From contig NZ_CP019508.1 in assembly GCF_002002865.1 (NCBI RefSeq), positions 558,001-622,000 of the forward strand: a stretch of 64,000 bases of DNA, read 5' to 3'. This document shows, piece after piece, positions 60,720-64,000 of the stretch (within the stretch, counting starts at the first letter, position 1; every line of letters starts with the position of its first letter). Made by a program: the position numbers and the translations under genes. The notes below the pieces were generated by a model. The model was not told the origin of the DNA. It ran no database searches and was given only the letters and a program-made list of their open reading frames with translations. Source of the DNA: Brevundimonas sp. LM2. GTDB taxonomy: Bacteria > Pseudomonadota > Alphaproteobacteria > Caulobacterales > Caulobacteraceae.

Positions 60720-61344
60720 GGGCGGCTCGTTGAAAGTCGTTTTGATCGCCGGGGCGGTCGCGGGCGTCCTCGCGGGCGGGACGATCGGCACCCTATACGC
60801 GATGAAGGCCGGACCTTTCAAAGCGTCCGCGTCGGCCGTGGCCGAAAAGAGCGATCTGGCGCGGTTCGCCACGGGATCGCTGGCGGCTCTGGAGACCCCC
60901 GCGGCCCTGATGCCCGCGCCGGACTATGTGTTCAAGACCCGCGACGGAGCCGATGTCCGGTTCGCCGACTTTCGGGGCAAGGTGGTCCTGGTCAATCTTT
61001 GGGCCATGTGGTGCGCGCCATGCCGGACCGAGATGCCGACGCTGGCCGCCCTCGCCGCCGCCTACCCCGAGGGGGATATGATGGTCCTGCCCATCAGCGT
61101 CGATGTGGGTGACGACGCCGTGGCCGACGCGAAGAGCTTCATCGACGTGCACGAGCCGCTGCCTTTTTACGGCGACCCGAAATTCCAGCTGCCGTTCGAG
61201 TTTCCCGGCAAGGGCAAGATGCCCCAGACGATCCTGCTGGACCGTCAGGGGCAGATCCGCGCCGCCTTCTCGGGCGAGGCCGACTGGTCGAGCGCCGAGG
61301 CCCGCGCCCTGATCGACGCGGTCCTGGCCGAGGGCGCGCCCTAG
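60718..61344 (+). CDS. TlpA-like membrane-anchored thioredoxin
   Basis: A 208-residue protein with one N-terminal anchor (about 7-28) and a periplasmic thioredoxin-fold domain. The active site is C99-A-P-C102 in [15 protein letters not shown]; the cis-proline is in [11 protein letters not shown]. TlpA/ResE-like proteins reduce disulfides during cytochrome oxidase or cytochrome c assembly, or act in general periplasmic redox control. ATG 60718 shares two bases with the divergent argH ATG (CATG). Confidence 0.92.
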   Translation: MGGSLKVVLIAGAVAGVLAGGTIGTLYAMKAGPFKASASAVAEKSDLARFATGSLAALETPAALMPAPDYVFKTRDGADVRFADFRGKVVLVNLWAMWCAPCRTEMPTLAALAAAYPEGDMMVLPISVDVGDDAVADAKSFIDVHEPLPFYGDPKFQLPFEFPGKGKMPQTILLDRQGQIRAAFSGEADWSSAEARALIDAVLAEGAP

Positions 61345-61358
61345 CGCGCTCGCTCCAC

Positions 61359-61694
61359 CTACTGTCGTTCGTCGGTCACCGGATCCACGGCCCCGGGACG
61401 GCCTTCGGCGGCGGCTTCCGCCTGTTCGGCCTCGAGGCGGTCGGCGACGTTGCCGGCCCCGGTCTCGACGGCCTGGGCCGCCTTCATGGCACCGGATTCG
61501 ATGACTTCGCCAGCGGCGGCGGCGCCCTCCTGGATCTCCTGACCCGCTTCCGACGTGGCGGCCTCGACATTGTCGCCGGCCGCGTCGGCCTCGACCGCCG
61601 TGCGGTCCTGTTCGGCCTCGGTGCAGGCGAGGGTGCCGATGGACAGGGCGGCGATCGCCGACACAGCGAGCACGGACGGGAAGCGGATGGTCAT
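61359..61694 (-). CDS. Small Ala/Glu-rich lipoprotein
   Basis: A 111-residue protein. The signal sequence ends in a lipobox (SIGTLAC). The mature part is almost wholly Ala, Glu, Gly and Asp, with a heptad-like spacing (EAATSEAGQEIQEGAAAAGE, then KAAQAVETGAGNVADRLEAE) suggesting an amphipathic helix or entericidin-like structural lipoprotein. Function unknown. It ends 14 bases from the tlpA stop (convergent). Confidence 0.75.
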   Translation of the reverse strand: MTIRFPSVLAVSAIAALSIGTLACTEAEQDRTAVEADAAGDNVEAATSEAGQEIQEGAAAAGEVIESGAMKAAQAVETGAGNVADRLEAEQAEAAAEGRPGAVDPVTDERQ

Positions 61695-61847
61695 GGGAAA
61701 CCCTCGATTGGCGTTGAACCTTGGCCGTTAACGCGGGTCTTGCCATCGGGTTGCGCGAGCGGCCCCAGACCCGGGCGGGTCGGGTCTTCCGCTGCCGCGA
61801 GACCGCGCCCCGACGCTCGCCGCTGGCGCGGCTGCCGATGTCTGTGC

Positions 61848-61924
61848 TGGTGGCTGGAGGCGGGATCGAACCGCCGACCTGTGGGTTATGAATCCACCGC
61901 TCTAACCATCTGAGCTACCCAGCC
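61848..61924 (-). tRNA. tRNA with CAT anticodon (tRNA-Met, possibly tRNA-Ile2)
   Basis: A 77-base cloverleaf with encoded CCA. The acceptor stem is GGCTGGG/TCCAGCC, the D arm GCTCAGATGGTTAGAGC, the anticodon loop TTCATAA and the T arm GGCGGTTCGATCCCGCC. The first base pair is G-C, so it is not the initiator tRNA. Elongator tRNA-Met and the lysidine-modified tRNA-Ile2 both read CAT and cannot be separated by eye; the A31-C39 opposition at the bottom of the anticodon stem is unusual. Confidence 0.93.
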
Positions 61925-62123
61925 CAGCACAGCGCGCATCCACAAGCGGGATCGCGGGAGGCGTGCCTATATCGTCGTGGGCGCTCGGGTTCAAGTCGCA
62001 TCGACGACGGCGTGACCGGCAAGTTGCTGCGACGGGCCGCCGCGCCTCAATCCGGAACCGGAACTGCAGCGTTGCCATACCGTTCCAAACGATATCGATT
62101 TTCGTAACCGTCCGGAGACTTCC
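61925..62123. other. Intergenic region without recognised genes
   Basis: Between the tRNA and the sugar dehydrogenase gene. It should hold the tRNA promoter and the dehydrogenase promoter. No further RNA, repeat or convincing small gene was seen; GATATCGATT near 62091 is a weak dyad only. Together with 61695-61847 this is the longest protein-free stretch apart from 39317-39650. Confidence 0.4.
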
Positions 62124-63362
62124 ATGCGTCCGCTTCTTCTTGTTGCCTCATCCTCGCTGCTCGTGCTCGCCGCCGCCTGTGGAGCCAACGGCCAGACGGC
62201 CCAGACGGCCCAGACGGAGGCTGAGGGCGCGCCCATCGAGTCGCGGCCCGCCAACGGCGTTGGCCAGACGCCGGCCTTCGAGGGCCAGACCCGCGCGCCG
62301 GGCGTCCGCACCGAACAGGCGCTGTCGACGGCGGTGGTCGCCTCGAACCTGGTGCATCCCTGGGGCTTGGCCCTGCTGCCGGACGGCCGCTGGCTGGTGA
62401 CCGAGCGGCCGGGCCGTCTGCGGATCATCAGCGCCGAGGGCCAGATCGGCGCGCCGATCAGCGGCCTGCCGGCCGTCGACGCGCGCGGTCAGGGGGGCCT
62501 GCTGGACGTGGTCCTGTCGCCGACCTTCGCGAGCGACCGGACGATCTTCTGGAGCTATGCGGCGCCTCGGGACGGCGGCAATGCCACCTCGGTCGCGCGC
62601 GGCCGCCTGTCCGACGACGGGACTTCGGTGACCGAGGTGCGGGTCATCTTCCGCGCCCTGCCGACCTATGACGGCGACAAGCATTTCGGCTCGTCCCTGG
62701 CCTTCTCGCAGGACGGCAAGCTGTTCGTGACCCTGGGCGAGCGCTCGGACAAGCCGATGCGGCCGCAAGCCCAGCAGTTGGGCTCGCACATGGGCAAGGT
62801 CATCCGCATCAATGCGGACGGATCGGTGCCCGAGGACAATCCCTTCGTCGGCCAGGCCGGGGCCCTGCCGGAGATCTGGTCGCTCGGGCACCGCAACGTC
62901 CAGGGCATCGCGGTCCAGCCGGGCACGGGCGCGATCTGGACCATCGAACACGGCACCAAGGGCGGGGACGAGCTGAACCTGACCGAGGCCGGCAAGAACT
63001 ACGGCTGGCCGATCATCGCCTATGGCGTCGAATACCAGGGCGGGCCGATCAATGAGGGGATCACCGCGCGCGAAGGGCTGGAACAGCCGGACTACTACTG
63101 GGACCCGGTGATCGCGCCCGGCGGTCAGGCCTTCTACGCCGGGGCGATGTTCCCGGGCTGGGACGGCAACCTGCTGGTCGCGGGCCTCGGCAGCAAGTCG
63201 ATCAACCGACTGGTGCTCGAGGACGGCCGGGTCGTGGGAGAAGAGGCGCTGATCACCGACTTCGGCAAGCGGATCCGCGACGTGGCGGTGGGCGCGGACG
63301 GCGCGGTCTGGGCCATCACCGACGAGGAAGACGGTCAGCTGATCCGGATTTCCGCGCAATAG
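62124..63362 (+). CDS. PQQ-dependent sugar dehydrogenase family lipoprotein (soluble aldose dehydrogenase type)
   Basis: A 412-residue exported protein. The signal sequence ends in a lipobox (VLAAACG). The six-bladed propeller shows LVHPWGLALLPDGRWLVTER, QGGLLDVVLSPTF, GKLFVTLGERSD, LGHRNVQGIAVQP, EHGTKGGDELN and GKNYGWPII. These are the conserved PQQ- and calcium-site segments of the YliI/Asd family, which oxidise aldose sugars. No pqq biosynthesis genes are in the window, so the cofactor may be scavenged or made elsewhere. ATG 62124 follows CCGGAGAC. Confidence 0.92.
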   Translation: MRPLLLVASSSLLVLAAACGANGQTAQTAQTEAEGAPIESRPANGVGQTPAFEGQTRAPGVRTEQALSTAVVASNLVHPWGLALLPDGRWLVTERPGRLRIISAEGQIGAPISGLPAVDARGQGGLLDVVLSPTFASDRTIFWSYAAPRDGGNATSVARGRLSDDGTSVTEVRVIFRALPTYDGDKHFGSSLAFSQDGKLFVTLGERSDKPMRPQAQQLGSHMGKVIRINADGSVPEDNPFVGQAGALPEIWSLGHRNVQGIAVQPGTGAIWTIEHGTKGGDELNLTEAGKNYGWPIIAYGVEYQGGPINEGITAREGLEQPDYYWDPVIAPGGQAFYAGAMFPGWDGNLLVAGLGSKSINRLVLEDGRVVGEEALITDFGKRIRDVAVGADGAVWAITDEEDGQLIRISAQ

Positions 63363-63371
63363 GACCGCCGA

Positions 63372-63399
63372 GGCGAGGCGGACTCTCCGCCGCCTCGCC
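63372..63399 (+). terminator. GC-rich hairpin after the sugar dehydrogenase gene
   Basis: GGCGAGGCGG and CCGCCTCGCC form a 10-bp perfect stem with an eight-base loop nine bases after the stop. No T-run. A GACTC methylation site lies in the loop. Confidence 0.5.
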
Positions 63400-63405
63400 G
63401 AACGT

Positions 63406-63529
63406 CGATTCAAGATGTGGTTTCTGTGGACGGAGTGAGTCGCACATCTTGCGTCCCTTAAGGGCTAGTTTACGATTAGTTGTGGCTCGGGAGACCCGAT
63501 CGGGGATTTAGGCGCCACATCTTGAATCG
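63406..63529. promoter_or_regulatory. gcrA control region: inverted repeat, GANTC sites and CtrA-like site
   Basis: CGATTCAAGATGTGG (63406-63420) is repeated as its exact reverse complement CCACATCTTGAATCG (63515-63529). A third, partial copy CACATCTTG is at 63443-63451. GANTC (CcrM-type) sites are at 63381, 63407, 63437 and 63524; two of them are inside the repeat arms. TTAA-N7-TTTA at 63458-63472 differs by one base from the CtrA consensus TTAA-N7-TTAA. In Caulobacter gcrA is activated by DnaA and repressed by CtrA, so these sites are in a plausible place. Confidence 0.65.
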
Positions 63530-63547
63530 CTCGACCCGGAGGGTGTC

Positions 63548-64000
63548 ATGACTGCAGGCTGGACCGAAGATCGTGTCGGCGCGCTGAAGAAGCTGTGGCT
63601 GGAAGGCCAATCGGCCTCGCAGATCGCCAAACAGCTGGGTGGCGGCGTCACCCGCAACGCCGTCATCGGCAAGGTGCACCGCCTCGGCCTGTCGGGTCGC
63701 GCGACCCCTTCCCAGCCGGCCCGCACCTCCACCTTCCGGCCCGCGCGCACGCGCACCACGCCCCCGGCCCAGCCGTCCGCCCCGCGCCGCATCGAGGCCG
63801 TCCAGCCCGCGCCGCGGCCCGTCGTGACCACGCCCAGCCTGCCGGCCGTGGCCGAGATGGCCGGCACGGCGACAGTAATGACCCTGGGGGCTCACATGTG
63901 CAAATGGCCGATCGGCGACCCGTCCTCGACCGAGTTCAGCTTCTGCGGCCGCCGCGCCTCGGAGGGCGTCTATTGCCAGGAACACGCCCGCGTCGCCTAC
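63548..64000 (+). CDS. gcrA: Cell-cycle regulator GcrA (cut by window edge)
   Basis: The first 151 codons are present; the stop lies beyond the window. The N-terminal DNA-binding domain reads MTAGWTEDRVGALKKLWLEG then QSASQIAKQLGGGVTRNAVIGKV, which is near-identical to the family. A Pro/Ala/Arg linker (about 50-110) leads to the C-terminal sigma-70-contacting part with CKWPIGDPSS, FCGRRA and YCQEH cysteine motifs. GcrA works with sigma-70 RNA polymerase at GANTC-methylated promoters and drives S-phase genes in Caulobacterales. ATG 63548 follows GGAGGGTGTC. Confidence 0.96.
   Translation, partial: MTAGWTEDRVGALKKLWLEGQSASQIAKQLGGGVTRNAVIGKVHRLGLSGRATPSQPARTSTFRPARTRTTPPAQPSAPRRIEAVQPAPRPVVTTPSLPAVAEMAGTATVMTLGAHMCKWPIGDPSSTEFSFCGRRASEGVYCQEHARVAY

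Noticed and set aside
61848..61924. Prophage or genomic-island attachment at the tRNA gene
   Set aside because: No integrase, no direct repeat of the tRNA 3' end, and ordinary core genes on both sides.

Overview
The window is high-GC DNA with no ribosomal RNA, phage, insertion-sequence or plasmid genes. Gene content points to an alphaproteobacterium of the Caulobacterales, most likely Brevundimonas or a close relative. The main evidence is a gcrA cell-cycle regulator at the right edge with GANTC (CcrM-type) sites in its upstream region, a UrcA-family protein, a RegB/SenC divergent pair, a fabA-fabB-fabI set, and several TonB-free secreted proteins typical of that order. This is an inference from gene content; no database search was possible. 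The gene density is that of a core chromosome.

Layout. 1-5.3 kb: redox sensor kinase RegB (cut by the window edge), divergent SenC, PHB depolymerase, a YgjP-like metallopeptidase and a class A penicillin-binding protein. 5.4-11 kb: methyltransferase and alpha/beta hydrolase pair, a solitary Rieske oxygenase, a TetR regulator and a Kef-type antiporter. 11-19 kb: M13 peptidase, pentapeptide-repeat protein, small heat-shock protein with a ROSE-like RNA thermometer, two secreted methyltransferase-like paralogues, an alpha/beta hydrolase and HisN. 19-22 kb: PraR-like regulator, GlsB-type membrane protein, 2-hydroxyacid dehydrogenase and SH3 protein sharing a 26-bp perfect palindrome. 22-27 kb: fabA-fabB and fabI, separated by an oppositely oriented protease-nuclease fusion gene. 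27-31 kb: ffh-rpsP-rimM plus a GST and a flavin-binding stress protein. 31-40 kb: PEP carboxylase, UrcA protein, dnaX-ybaB-recR, DUF3597 protein, SDR and the 4.5S SRP RNA. 40-50 kb: nudC, kdsB, cytochrome c, NlpC/P60 and M17 peptidases, TPR protein, DUF4168 protein, Fe-S scaffold, yidD-thrS and a Crp/Fnr regulator. 50-57 kb: DUF892 and VOC proteins, the beta-oxidation pair fadA-fadJ, a secreted hydrolase and a GNAT-nitrilase fusion. 57-64 kb: lysA-lptM-argH divergent from a TlpA thioredoxin, a CAT-anticodon tRNA, a PQQ-type sugar dehydrogenase and gcrA.

How the genes fit together. Lipid metabolism recurs: unsaturated fatty-acid synthesis (FabA/FabB/FabI), beta-oxidation (thiolase plus multifunctional FadJ) and storage-polymer mobilisation (PhaZ). 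Protein targeting and translation are represented by Ffh, its RNA ffs, S16, RimM, YidD and ThrS. Envelope biogenesis is represented by PBP1A, KdsB, NlpC/P60, LptM and TlpA.

The least ordinary signals are: (1) a 693-residue fusion of a trypsin-like protease and a NucA-type nuclease, both with intact active sites and no signal peptide, placed between fabB and fabI; (2) intergenic elements built as two inverted arms of tandem 7-bp units, in at least two unrelated sequence families; (3) the gcrA upstream region with four GANTC sites, a 15-bp perfect inverted repeat and a CtrA-like site; (4) a 26-bp palindrome between divergent genes; and (5) a covarying direct repeat beside the SRP RNA gene.
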